From positions 1 through 11,371 of the forward strand of contig CALAJY010000054.1 in NCBI GenBank assembly GCA_937923265.1: 11,371 bases of DNA. Reading direction: 5' to 3'. The notes under the pieces are model-generated. The model worked only from the letters and a program-made list of their open reading frames with translations, was not told the origin of the DNA and ran no database searches. Made by a program: the position numbers and the translations under genes. The stretch is from an uncultured Tissierellia bacterium. GTDB lineage: Bacteria > Bacillota > Clostridia > Tissierellales > Peptoniphilaceae. Shown here piece by piece: positions 1 through 6,712 of the stretch. The first letter of the stretch is position 1. Every line of letters starts with the position of its first letter.

Positions 1-26
1 ATTGGACAAAGAAAGATGGTGAGTAA

Positions 27-347
27 ATGGATAAGTCTTCTGAAGCAGTCTTAAAGACGTTATATGATATATTATCTATAAAAAGTGAAGCATCGGTTTC
101 TTCTCCTGAAGATAACAAGGAACAGATTGATAGCCTTGTTAATTCAGGTTATCTTGAAAAAATTGATGCCAGCACGCTTAGTGGCTGGAATTATATTATA
201 AGACCAACTTATGCTGGAAAGACATACTTTGAAAATAAGGAAACAGCCAAAAGAACAAAATTTAAGCATGACACAATTGAGGTAGTGAAGTTTTTGATTC
301 CAACAATCATTTCGATAATTGCATTGATAGTGTCCATATTTAAATAA
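27..347 (+). CDS. small C-terminally membrane-anchored protein of unknown function
   Basis: This is a 106-residue protein that I do not recognise as a named family. Residues about 1-75 are soluble and mixed alpha/beta. The helix-rich start followed by a stretch ending in PTYAGKTYFE (around residues 60-70) resembles the recognition helix and wing of small winged-helix domains, but that is only an impression. Residues about 88-105 (KFLIPTIISIIALIVSIFK) form one hydrophobic segment ending at the C-terminus, so the protein is probably tail-anchored with its N-terminus in the cytoplasm. The ribosome binding site is weak (GGTGAG just upstream). Other frames are open to the window edge and close at 22 (frame 2) and 54 (frame 1), so an upstream gene may end immediately before or overlap this one. 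The coding sequence is clearly more AT-rich than the genes from 511 onward, which suggests a different origin or an accessory gene. A bidirectional terminator follows. Confidence 0.6.
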   Translation: MDKSSEAVLKTLYDILSIKSEASVSSPEDNKEQIDSLVNSGYLEKIDASTLSGWNYIIRPTYAGKTYFENKETAKRTKFKHDTIEVVKFLIPTIISIIALIVSIFK

Positions 348-381
348 GCTCACACACCATTTTGGTACTTGAGCATAAGAA

Positions 382-430
382 AACGACCACATAGGAGCAT
401 TTCTACTCTTGTATGGTCGTTATTTCTTTT
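382..430. terminator. bidirectional intrinsic terminator
   Basis: An imperfect stem starts with AACGACCA (382-389) and closes with TGGTCGTT (414-421), with further G-U and partial pairing inside. It is followed on the plus strand by ATTTCTTTT and on the minus strand by TTTTCTTAT. It can therefore end both the small plus-strand gene (27-347) and the minus-strand reductase gene (511-1251). Confidence 0.7.
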
Positions 431-482
431 ATCACCGCTTGAAGACGTCACTCAATAACTGTTTTTCTTACAATCCCTAAGT

Positions 483-509
483 GAATGCTTCTTTCGAAGC
501 TTCCTTTTT
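483..509 (+). terminator. weak hairpin with T-run next to the reductase stop codon
   Basis: GCTTC (487-491), a 4-base loop and GAAGC (496-500) form a short stem, extended by GAA/TTC around one bulged T, then CTTTTTG. The T-run lies on the plus strand, so it would act against transcripts entering the reductase gene from the left, not as that gene's own terminator. The stem is short and this is a low-confidence call. Confidence 0.25.
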
Positions 510-510
510 G

Positions 511-1251
511 TTAGATCACCAGTCCTCCATTGGGGCTGATGATTTGTCCGGTAAGAGCCCCGCCCTCTTCTTCCACGATTGCCTTGACCCAGTAGGCAAT
601 CTCTTCGGGCCGAAGGAAACGCCCCATGGGCAATTCTTCCTTCAGTGCCCTCTGATCTTCGGGAGAGAGAAGGGCAAGCATGTCCGTATCCACCGCTCCC
701 GGTGCGATGGCATTGACCGTAATATGGGAATAGATTAATTCCTTTGCCAGGGATTTTGTGAGGGCATCAATGGCTCCCTTGCTGGCAGCATAGAGGCTTT
801 CACAGCTTGCCCCGGCTTGCCCCCACATGCTGGACATGTTGATGATGCGGCCCCATTGCTGGCGGACCATGTGGGGAATGGCATTTTGACAGCAGAGGAA
901 GGTCCCCCGGGCATTGGTATCAAAGATCTCCGCCCAATCGGATTCCTTCATGTCCTGGGCCAGCCCATAGACAGACACTCCGGCATTGTTGATCAACACG
1001 TCAACCCCGTGAAAGCGGCTTTCGATTTGCTGAAACATGGCCGTTACCTCTTGGAAATCTCTGATATCTGCGGCATAGGTGACACAATCTGCCCCCTGTG
1101 CCAGGCAGGTCTGCCTCGTTTCCTGTGCCATCTTTTGATTGTGATGGTAATGGAGGAGAAGGGTTCGATGGGGGGATGCCAGCGCTTCGGCTATCGCCCT
1201 GCCGATGCCCCGATCAGCGCCCGTAATGAGAATTATTTTCTGCTCTTTCAA
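511..1251 (-). CDS. ymfI: SDR-family reductase, YmfI-like (EF-P 5-aminopentanone reductase candidate)
   Basis: This is a 246-residue short-chain dehydrogenase/reductase using NAD(P)H. Visible motifs are the Rossmann glycine signature TGADRGIG (residues 10-17), NNAG (88-91), and a complete catalytic tetrad Asn113, Ser141, Tyr154 and Lys158 with Y-x3-K spacing. FabG proteins share these motifs, but the stretch around the active site (SSMWGQAGASCE, 140-151, then LY and SKGA) and HYHHNQ near residue 34 match my memory of Bacillus subtilis YmfI. YmfI reduces the 5-aminopentanone group on Lys32 of elongation factor P to the mature 5-aminopentanol. A general 3-oxoacyl-ACP reductase is the alternative. 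The start is TTG, chosen because AGGAAGGA sits about 7 bases upstream (1259-1266 on the plus strand) and no ATG or GTG competes. The gene stands alone; no efp or fatty acid genes are in view. Confidence 0.8.
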   Translation of the reverse strand: MKEQKIILITGADRGIGRAIAEALASPHRTLLLHYHHNQKMAQETRQTCLAQGADCVTYAADIRDFQEVTAMFQQIESRFHGVDVLINNAGVSVYGLAQDMKESDWAEIFDTNARGTFLCCQNAIPHMVRQQWGRIINMSSMWGQAGASCESLYAASKGAIDALTKSLAKELIYSHITVNAIAPGAVDTDMLALLSPEDQRALKEELPMGRFLRPEEIAYWVKAIVEEEGGALTGQIISPNGGLVI

Positions 1252-1327
1252 TAAAATGTCCTTCCTGATTTGGGAATCTTCCCCGGATGTGATAGGCTAA
1301 TTTGTCTCGTACATGTTCATTGAACTC

Positions 1328-1333
1328 ATTATA
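1328..1333 (-). promoter_or_regulatory. candidate -10 element for the SDR gene
   Basis: The minus strand reads TATAAT here, about 77 bases upstream of the TTG start of the reductase. No good -35 hexamer is visible 16-18 bases upstream of it, so the call is tentative. Because TTATAA is palindromic, the plus strand reads TATAAC at 1330-1335 and could serve the divergent ABC gene, but there too a -35 element is missing. Confidence 0.3.
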
Positions 1334-1356
1334 ACCAATTCGCCGGAAAAGTACTG

Positions 1357-1373
1357 CCGGGACAGAATCCCGG
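1357..1373 (+). other. short hairpin in the 5' leader of the ABC exporter gene
   Basis: CCGGGA (1357-1362), the 5-base loop CAGAA and TCCCGG (1368-1373) form a perfect 6-bp GC-rich stem 35 bases upstream of the ATG at 1409. There is no T-run after it, so it is not a terminator. It could shape the leader or be an operator. The leader also holds CCGG in CGCCGGAAAA and CACCGGAAAG. Confidence 0.35.
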
Positions 1374-1408
1374 AACAGCGAATTGCGCGTCACCGGAAAG
1401 GATGGAGA

Positions 1409-3196
1409 ATGGAAAAAACGGCAACTACCGGAGAACTGTTGCCCTTGATTGTGCCTTATTATAAGAAGAACTGGAAGATCTTTGCATGGGACCTGTTTTG
1501 TGCGGCCCTGACCACCATCTGTGAGCTGGTTCTTCCGGTGCTTCTCTCTCAGATTATCGATACGGCCAACCACAATGCCGCGCTGCTGACGATTTCTTAT
1601 ATTGGGAAGATCAGTGGAATCTATATTGTGCTTCGGGGGCTGGAGGTCATCGCCCGCTATTATATGCAGAGCATCGGCCATATCATGGGTGCTCGCATCG
1701 AGCGGGACATGCGCGCCGACATCTATGCCCACCTGCAGAAGATGAGCCACGACTACTTTGCCAAACACAAAACGGGCCAGCTCATGGCCCACCTTACGAC
1801 CGACCTGTTTGACATCACCGAGTTTTCCCACCACTGTCCGGAGGAATATTTCATCGGAGCCATCAAGATTCTGGTTTCCTTTTTTGTTCTGATTCGGGTG
1901 GACTGGTTGCTCACCCTGGTGATCTATGTGATGATTCCCCTGCTGTTCTTTGCTTCACGGGCCTATCGGAAACGCATCCGCCGCACACAAATGGAGCAGC
2001 GCCACCAGATTGGCGAGATCAATGCAGGAATTGAAGACTCGATTTTGGGAATTCAGGTGGTAAAGAGCTTTACGAATGAGTCCATCGAGGCGGAGAAATT
2101 CGACCGAGAGAATGCGGAATTTCTTTCCATCAAAGAGCGTTTTTACTATGCACTCGCGGGCTTCTCCTCGATTTCACGGATTTTTGACGGCTTGATGCTT
2201 TCCACGATTTTAATTTTGGGTGGCGTCTCTCTGGTGAACCGGCGGATCAGCCCAGGTCAGTTCGTCGCCTTCATCCTATATGCACAGACCCTACTGGCAA
2301 CGGTCATGCGGATCGTGGAGTTTACCGAGCGCTTTGAACAGGGAATCACCGGTCTGGAACGCTATCGAAACACCCTGTCCTATGAACCGGATATCGTGCA
2401 GAAGGACGATGCGATTTCTCTGGACCACGTCCGGGGGCATATCCGCTTTGACCGGGTTTCGTTTCATTATCCGGACAGCGCGGAACAAATTTTGAATAAG
2501 CTGGATCTGGATATTCCGCCGGGAAAACAGGTGGCGATCGTGGGGCCCTCCGGGGTGGGGAAGTCCACCCTCACCAACCTCATTCCCCGATTCTATGACG
2601 TTACGGGAGGAAGGCTCCTGGTGGATGGGCATGACGTCAGGGATTTGACCCTTTCCAGCCTGCGGCAGAGCATCGGCATGGTCCAACAGGATGTCTACCT
2701 CTTCAGCGGCACGATTTTCTCCAACATCGAGTACGGAAAACCGGGGGCCAGCCGGGAGGAGGTTGAGGAGGCCGCCCGTCTGGCGGGAGCCTATGACTTT
2801 ATCCGGGACCTCCCGCAGGGCTTTGATTCCCACGTGGGAGAGAGGGGGCTCATGTTGTCGGGTGGACAGAAACAGCGGATCTCCATCGCTCGGGTCTTTT
2901 TAAAGAATCCGCCCATCCTGATCATGGACGAGGCGACCTCGGCGCTGGATAACCGCAGCGAAAAGTGGATCCAGAAGTCGCTGGAGTCCCTGTCCCGGGG
3001 ACGAACCACCCTCACCATTGCCCACCGCCTCTCCACCATTCGCAATGCCGATGAGATTCTCGTGCTCACCGAAAAAGGGGTCGAGGAGCAGGGAAATCAT
3101 GAGGAACTCATGGCAAGGAAGGGAATCTACTTTGACCTCTACCAGGCCATCGAGAACCGGGAACGGAAGGTCATGACCCGGCCTTTGGAAAACTAG
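1409..3196 (+). CDS. ABC exporter half-transporter (fused membrane and ATPase domains)
   Basis: This is a 595-residue type IV ABC exporter, the MsbA/Sav1866 kind that normally works as a homo- or heterodimer and pumps lipids, drugs or peptides outward. The N-terminal ~310 residues hold the six-helix membrane domain; residues about 330-580 are the nucleotide-binding domain. That domain has Walker A GPSGVGKST (379-387), a Q-loop (VQQDVYLF), signature LSGGQ (483-487), Walker B ILIMDE with catalytic Glu508, a D-loop SALD and the switch His539. All ATPase residues are intact. I start it at ATG 1409 because AAAGGATGGAGA precedes it at good spacing. An ATG at 1313 in the same frame would add 32 charged residues without a ribosome binding site, and the family usually begins close to the first helix. 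No partner half-transporter lies next to it, so a homodimer is likely. Substrate unknown. Confidence 0.93.
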   Translation: MEKTATTGELLPLIVPYYKKNWKIFAWDLFCAALTTICELVLPVLLSQIIDTANHNAALLTISYIGKISGIYIVLRGLEVIARYYMQSIGHIMGARIERDMRADIYAHLQKMSHDYFAKHKTGQLMAHLTTDLFDITEFSHHCPEEYFIGAIKILVSFFVLIRVDWLLTLVIYVMIPLLFFASRAYRKRIRRTQMEQRHQIGEINAGIEDSILGIQVVKSFTNESIEAEKFDRENAEFLSIKERFYYALAGFSSISRIFDGLMLSTILILGGVSLVNRRISPGQFVAFILYAQTLLATVMRIVEFTERFEQGITGLERYRNTLSYEPDIVQKDDAISLDHVRGHIRFDRVSFHYPDSAEQILNKLDLDIPPGKQVAIVGPSGVGKSTLTNLIPRFYDVTGGRLLVDGHDVRDLTLSSLRQSIGMVQQDVYLFSGTIFSNIEYGKPGASREEVEEAARLAGAYDFIRDLPQGFDSHVGERGLMLSGGQKQRISIARVFLKNPPILIMDEATSALDNRSEKWIQKSLESLSRGRTTLTIAHRLSTIRNADEILVLTEKGVEEQGNHEELMARKGIYFDLYQAIENRERKVMTRPLEN

Positions 3197-3203
3197 TTCT
3201 ACC

Positions 3204-3267
3204 AAAAAGCAAAGCCAGATGGCAGGAAGAAGGGTGACTTCTTCGTGACCGTCCGGCTTTGCTTTTA
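3204..3267. terminator. bidirectional terminator between convergent transporter genes
   Basis: A 12-bp perfect outer stem is formed by AAAAGCAAAGCC (3205-3216) and GGCTTTGCTTTT (3255-3266). Inside it a second hairpin GAAGAAG-GGTGA-CTTCTTC can form. T-rich tracts flank both sides, so it serves the plus-strand ABC exporter gene and the minus-strand permease gene. It overlaps the TAA of the latter (3265-3267). Confidence 0.85.
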
Positions 3268-4458
3268 TTGATTTTGTTTGACGGGAATCCAGGCGTAGTG
3301 ATTCTTTGACCGCCGATAAATCAGCATCAGCAAGAAGAAGAGGACCGCCATTCCCAATTGGATACAGAGACCCTGCACAAGCTCTCCATTTTGAATCGAT
3401 GGGGGGATGGATCCGTAGACCAAACCATTCTGCAAGCGAATATCCCAGACGCTGGGGAAGATGTGGGAAAACCGGTAGAGGGGGTTCCAAACCAGCTCCG
3501 CCGGAATAAAAATCCCGGAAGAAAAGGCGATGAACAAACTGAAGATCGTGCTGACGAAGTTGATCGCCTGGGGGCTCTGCACAAACTGGACCAGAAAGAG
3601 GATCATGCTGGTCGTTGCCAACAGGTGCAAGAAGTTGGAAAGGAGCATCCACCGGGCTTGGGAAATGCTTAGGACACTAAATCCGATGATACCCAAACAC
3701 ACCAGGATCATAAAAATCCAAACGACGAGACCACTCAGGCTGACGGAGAGGAAGAGGGTTCGTGAACGCTCTCGCTCCGTCACCCCCGAGATCAGGTCGC
3801 GGGACTTCTGCAGGGGTCGCTCCATCGTGCTTGTGGCAGGGCCGATGATGAGAAAAAGAATCGCCACGATAATATAATCCAGATAGCTAAGATATTCCCC
3901 TAAGGAGATAAGCTGGGAATCTCCCGTGGCACTGATCAATTCCACCGAAGGGTCCGGCGTTTTGTTGTCGGCAAGAAAGTCGAGAAGCTCCTCTTGTTCC
4001 TTATCGGTGAGCGGGCCGGAAGAAAAGCGACCCAGGGCATCCGCTTTCATCAAAAAAGATTGGATCTGCCCTTTTAATATCTGATTTTCCGATTCCTTCA
4101 CGGAGGGCTGCAGGAGAAGACTTTTTTTCGACTGGGGGAAGGCTTCCCCAAAGCCTTTTGGGATGACCAGGGACATGGAGTATCGCTCCTGGAAGATGCG
4201 GTCTCTTACGATGCCGGCATCTTCTTCCGAATCGGCAATCTCATTCTTGGCACCAATCTCTTTCACAAGGGCTTTGGAAAGCGGGCTCCGATCCAGATCA
4301 ACGAGATTGAGCACTAAGCGACTGTTTCCCTCAATATTACCTGATTTTTGATTTGCGTCCGTGGCGAGAAGAAAGATGACAAGGAAAATGACGAGGTAGA
4401 TCAAAATATTCGTCCTTCGGGATCGCAAAATTTTTAAGAACAGTTTAAATTGATTCAT
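3265..4458 (-). CDS. ABC-2 type permease, second permease of the exporter operon (LnrM/N-like)
   Basis: This 397-residue membrane protein has the layout of the ABC2_membrane_3 family: a short cytoplasmic N-terminus, one helix (about 18-33, ILIYLVIFLVIFLLA), an extracytoplasmic domain of about 155 residues, then roughly five helices between about 190 and 385. The outer domain is polar and charged. It is the last gene of a three-gene minus-strand operon, starting 14 bases inside the preceding permease gene. Its own AGGAGG lies 7 bases before the ATG, so translation is probably coupled but independently initiated. Together with the next permease and the ATPase it would form an ABC exporter with a heterodimeric membrane part. 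Gene order and sizes match LnrLMN (YfiLMN) of Bacillus subtilis, which protects against linearmycins and related membrane-active polyenes. That substrate is an inference from architecture only. A terminator overlaps the stop codon. Confidence 0.85.
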   Translation of the reverse strand: MNQFKLFLKILRSRRTNILIYLVIFLVIFLLATDANQKSGNIEGNSRLVLNLVDLDRSPLSKALVKEIGAKNEIADSEEDAGIVRDRIFQERYSMSLVIPKGFGEAFPQSKKSLLLQPSVKESENQILKGQIQSFLMKADALGRFSSGPLTDKEQEELLDFLADNKTPDPSVELISATGDSQLISLGEYLSYLDYIIVAILFLIIGPATSTMERPLQKSRDLISGVTERERSRTLFLSVSLSGLVVWIFMILVCLGIIGFSVLSISQARWMLLSNFLHLLATTSMILFLVQFVQSPQAINFVSTIFSLFIAFSSGIFIPAELVWNPLYRFSHIFPSVWDIRLQNGLVYGSIPPSIQNGELVQGLCIQLGMAVLFFLLMLIYRRSKNHYAWIPVKQNQ

Positions 4459-5677
4459 AACTTTGCCTCCTGGTAAATAACAAGGTCAGGACAAGAAACA
4501 GAAAGGTAAGGATGCCCAATCCCAGGATCTGCTTTCCATAAAAGGCGCCGGCGCCCTCTGCATACAACGCATAGAGACCATTCGAGGCCATGCCCAAAGG
4601 GTTAAAGTTGTGGAGCCAGGGCGCATGTTTCATAATGGCAGGATGCACGCCCGGCAACATCATCCCTGCGATAAAAGAGAAGAAGAGAGGGATGATAACG
4701 GCCAGGGCATCGCTGAGGACCGGCTTTCGAGAAAGCAGGGTTCCCATGAGCGCGCCAAAAAGAAGGGAGGCGGTCATGGTGAGACTGGTCAATAGCAAAA
4801 TCCATCCATGGTGGGGACCGAAGTGTAGACCTAAAAACAGGGCATAGAGATAGGTCAGGACATTGATTCCCTCCTGGACGAGCCAGGTAAAGGCAAAGAG
4901 AAAGAGGAAGCGCTTTCTCTTATTGAGCGGAGAGAGTTGAACGCGGTAGGCAACGAGGGATTGGTCCGCCTCCAGCTGGCTCACCATGTAGAGCCCACTG
5001 TGCAGGGGATAGAAGGCCAGGTAGGCTAAGATCGCAAATTGAAAGATTCGGTTCGGTGGGATGCTCTTTTGACGGTTTTCCGTGGTAACATAGCCCTCCT
5101 TCAGGGAAGCCCGGAGATCTGCTTCCAGCTTTGCTATTTTTTCTGAGCTCAGGGCTTTTGCTTGTTGCGGATGGCCTTTGATCCAGGTCAGTCCCTCATC
5201 TTTCAGCTCTTGCATGGATTGATAGGAGTCGGCGATGGAACGAAAAATTTCCCGACTCAAAGGAGAGTTGCTCGATACCTTGATCCGGACACTCTTTCCC
5301 ACCAAAAAGACCGCATCGACCTTGTGATCCAACAGGGCTTTTTTCCAGTTCTGCTTGTTGTCAATGGAGGCAAAGTGGAGAAAGGACAGTGTCGACGAAG
5401 GGGAGGAGGAAGCGGTTTGAAAGCTTTCCTCTTTTTCCTTCCAATTTCCCTTTTGCGCTCCCGCTTCTTTGAGGAATTCTGCAAAGGAAAGTTCCGGATC
5501 CTCTTCCAGCACGAGTACTTTTTTTGGGCTGAGCTCGATGGAGTCCGCTTTGATAAAGTTCCCCAGGGCGAGGGAGTAGAGGGTAAGCAGGGCAAAGGGG
5601 AAGAGAAAGGCCCAGATGAAACGCTGTTTATTCCGAAGCAGGAGGAGTAATTCATATTTGATCTGATTAAGAGACAT
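4445..5677 (-). CDS. ABC-2 type permease, first permease of the exporter operon (LnrM/N-like)
   Basis: This 410-residue permease has the same plan as its downstream neighbour: a first helix at about residues 20-38 (FIWAFLFPFALLTLYSLAL), an extracytoplasmic domain of about 170 residues rich in Lys, Glu and Ser, then five hydrophobic segments, including LSDALAVIIPLFFSFIAGMMLPG and ILGLGILTFLFLVLTLLFT near the end. The two permeases clearly differ in sequence, as expected for partners in a heterodimeric exporter and not for a recent duplication. The ATG at 5677 lies 11 bases inside the ATPase gene, with GAGG about 4 bases upstream, which indicates translational coupling and near-stoichiometric production. 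The proposed role is the membrane channel of an LnrLMN/bacitracin-type exporter acting on an amphiphilic compound; the substrate cannot be read from the sequence. Confidence 0.85.
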   Translation of the reverse strand: MSLNQIKYELLLLLRNKQRFIWAFLFPFALLTLYSLALGNFIKADSIELSPKKVLVLEEDPELSFAEFLKEAGAQKGNWKEKEESFQTASSSPSSTLSFLHFASIDNKQNWKKALLDHKVDAVFLVGKSVRIKVSSNSPLSREIFRSIADSYQSMQELKDEGLTWIKGHPQQAKALSSEKIAKLEADLRASLKEGYVTTENRQKSIPPNRIFQFAILAYLAFYPLHSGLYMVSQLEADQSLVAYRVQLSPLNKRKRFLFLFAFTWLVQEGINVLTYLYALFLGLHFGPHHGWILLLTSLTMTASLLFGALMGTLLSRKPVLSDALAVIIPLFFSFIAGMMLPGVHPAIMKHAPWLHNFNPLGMASNGLYALYAEGAGAFYGKQILGLGILTFLFLVLTLLFTRRQSYESI

Positions 5678-6629
5678 GATCCCTCAGCTCCTTTCCCGTG
5701 ATTTCCAAAAAAACATCATTCAGAGAAGGTTGGCGACTCGTGATCTTCACAGGATTGATCTTTCGTTCTTCCAAAAAATGGAGAAGGGGAATCAGATTGC
5801 CCTCCTCGGAGTTCATTCGCAAGGTGAGGACGTTTTGCTCGTACTTTGCGGAGAGGATTTCGGGGCGATGATTCAGCTCTTGCAGAACGGATTGGGGGAC
5901 TTGATAGGCCTCGATCGTGATGGTTTCCCCAATCGAGGAGTCATTAATGATTTCCTGGCAGCTGCCACTCACCAGGACCTTTCCTTGATCCAGGATGATG
6001 ATTCGATCACAGAGCTGTTCAATCTCTTCCATGTAGTGCGAGGTATAGATCACGGTGGTGCCCTGCTGGTTCAACTCTCGGATTCCCTCCAGGATACGAT
6101 TTCTGGATTGGGGATCCACGGCAACGGTGGGTTCATCCAGGACCAAGAGTTTGGGCTTATGGGCAATCCCGCAGGCAAGATTGAGCCTTCTTTTGAGTCC
6201 CCCGGACAGTTTCTGAGGGCGAAACTTCCGAAATTCCTCCAGCTGGGCAAATTCCAGCGCCTCTTGGACGGCCTGCTTTCTCTTCGCGGAATCCCGGACA
6301 TATAGGCCGCAAAAGTAATCCACATTTTCCTCCACGCTCAGGTCCTCATAGACCGCCACCTCCTGAGGAACCAGTCCCATCTGTTCCTTCAGGGCCACTT
6401 TTTCCGGTCCCATTTTTTCTCCGAAAACCTGAATGCTTCCGTAGTCGTAACGGAGGAGGGAGAACAGACAGTGAATCAGGGTGGTTTTTCCCGATCCATT
6501 GGGGCCCAGCAGGCCAAAGAGTTCTCCCGGACGGATGGATAGGTCCACATGGTCTAAAGCTTGTAAATTTTTATAGCGTTTCACCAAATCTTTGATGACC
6601 ACATCATAGCTTGCTTGATTCTTCATCAT
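5667..6629 (-). CDS. ABC exporter ATPase subunit, DrrA/CcmA/LnrL-like
   Basis: This 320-residue ATPase powers the two permeases downstream. Visible elements are Walker A GPNGSGKT (42-49), Q-loop Gln89, signature LSGGLKRRLNLA (from 141), Walker B LLVLDEP (161-167) and H-loop His198. The signature has Leu where many ABC proteins have Gln; multidrug and natural-product self-resistance ATPases (DrrA, BcrA type) often vary there. Residues about 220-315 form the extra C-terminal domain typical of this group (DUF4162-like). The gene is first in its operon. The ribosome binding site AAAGGAG is 4 bases before the first ATG and 7 before the second ATG (6624-6626), so the true start could be either. It is transcribed away from the two-component system at 6712, and the 82-base gap between them holds a long inverted repeat that probably controls this promoter. 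Confidence 0.93.
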   Translation of the reverse strand: MMKNQASYDVVIKDLVKRYKNLQALDHVDLSIRPGELFGLLGPNGSGKTTLIHCLFSLLRYDYGSIQVFGEKMGPEKVALKEQMGLVPQEVAVYEDLSVEENVDYFCGLYVRDSAKRKQAVQEALEFAQLEEFRKFRPQKLSGGLKRRLNLACGIAHKPKLLVLDEPTVAVDPQSRNRILEGIRELNQQGTTVIYTSHYMEEIEQLCDRIIILDQGKVLVSGSCQEIINDSSIGETITIEAYQVPQSVLQELNHRPEILSAKYEQNVLTLRMNSEEGNLIPLLHFLEERKINPVKITSRQPSLNDVFLEITGKELRDHVS

Positions 6630-6681
6630 GGAACTCCTTTCTTTGTTAAAATAAGCATAGATGAGAAGAGAAGGGAGGACC

Positions 6682-6711
6682 AGTGTACTTTGTCACGACT
6701 TTTTGTGACAA
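6682..6711 (-). promoter_or_regulatory. candidate promoter of the ABC-2 export operon
   Basis: On the minus strand TTGTCA (6706-6711) is followed after 18 bases by TACACT (6682-6687), with 4-of-6 matches to the consensus in the -10. The -35 hexamer lies inside one arm of the inverted repeat at 6689-6712, so a protein bound there would contact or block polymerase. The elements are only moderately good, as for a regulated promoter. Confidence 0.35.
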
Positions 6712-6712
6712 A
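6689..6712. promoter_or_regulatory. inverted repeat TTTGTCAC-N8-GTGACAAA (operator and/or start-codon hairpin)
   Basis: Two perfect 8-base arms (6689-6696 and 6705-6712) flank an 8-base spacer, with half-site centres 16 bp apart. The repeat sits in the gap between the divergent exporter operon and the two-component operon. This makes it the best candidate binding site for the response regulator encoded at 7811-8485. Its last base is the A of the histidine kinase ATG, so in the kinase mRNA it would also fold into an 8-bp hairpin at the initiation site. The sequence alone does not separate a DNA role from an RNA role. Confidence 0.6.

Noticed and set aside
817..1254. 145-codon plus-strand frame opposite the SDR gene.
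   Set aside because: It is the antisense shadow of the reductase, which has all catalytic motifs; the frame shows no family resemblance.
1313..1408. Upstream in-frame extension of the ABC exporter starting at ATG 1313.
   Set aside because: It adds 32 highly charged residues with no ribosome binding site, includes the GC-rich leader hairpin, and does not fit the family's N-terminus; ATG 1409 has a strong ribosome binding site.
2900..3652. 250-codon minus-strand frame spanning the end of the ABC exporter and the neighbouring permease.
   Set aside because: It crosses a strong bidirectional terminator and lies opposite or out of frame with two well-supported transporter genes.
5676..6305. 209-codon plus-strand frame opposite the ABC ATPase.
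   Set aside because: The minus strand encodes a complete ATPase with every expected motif; the plus frame is its shadow.
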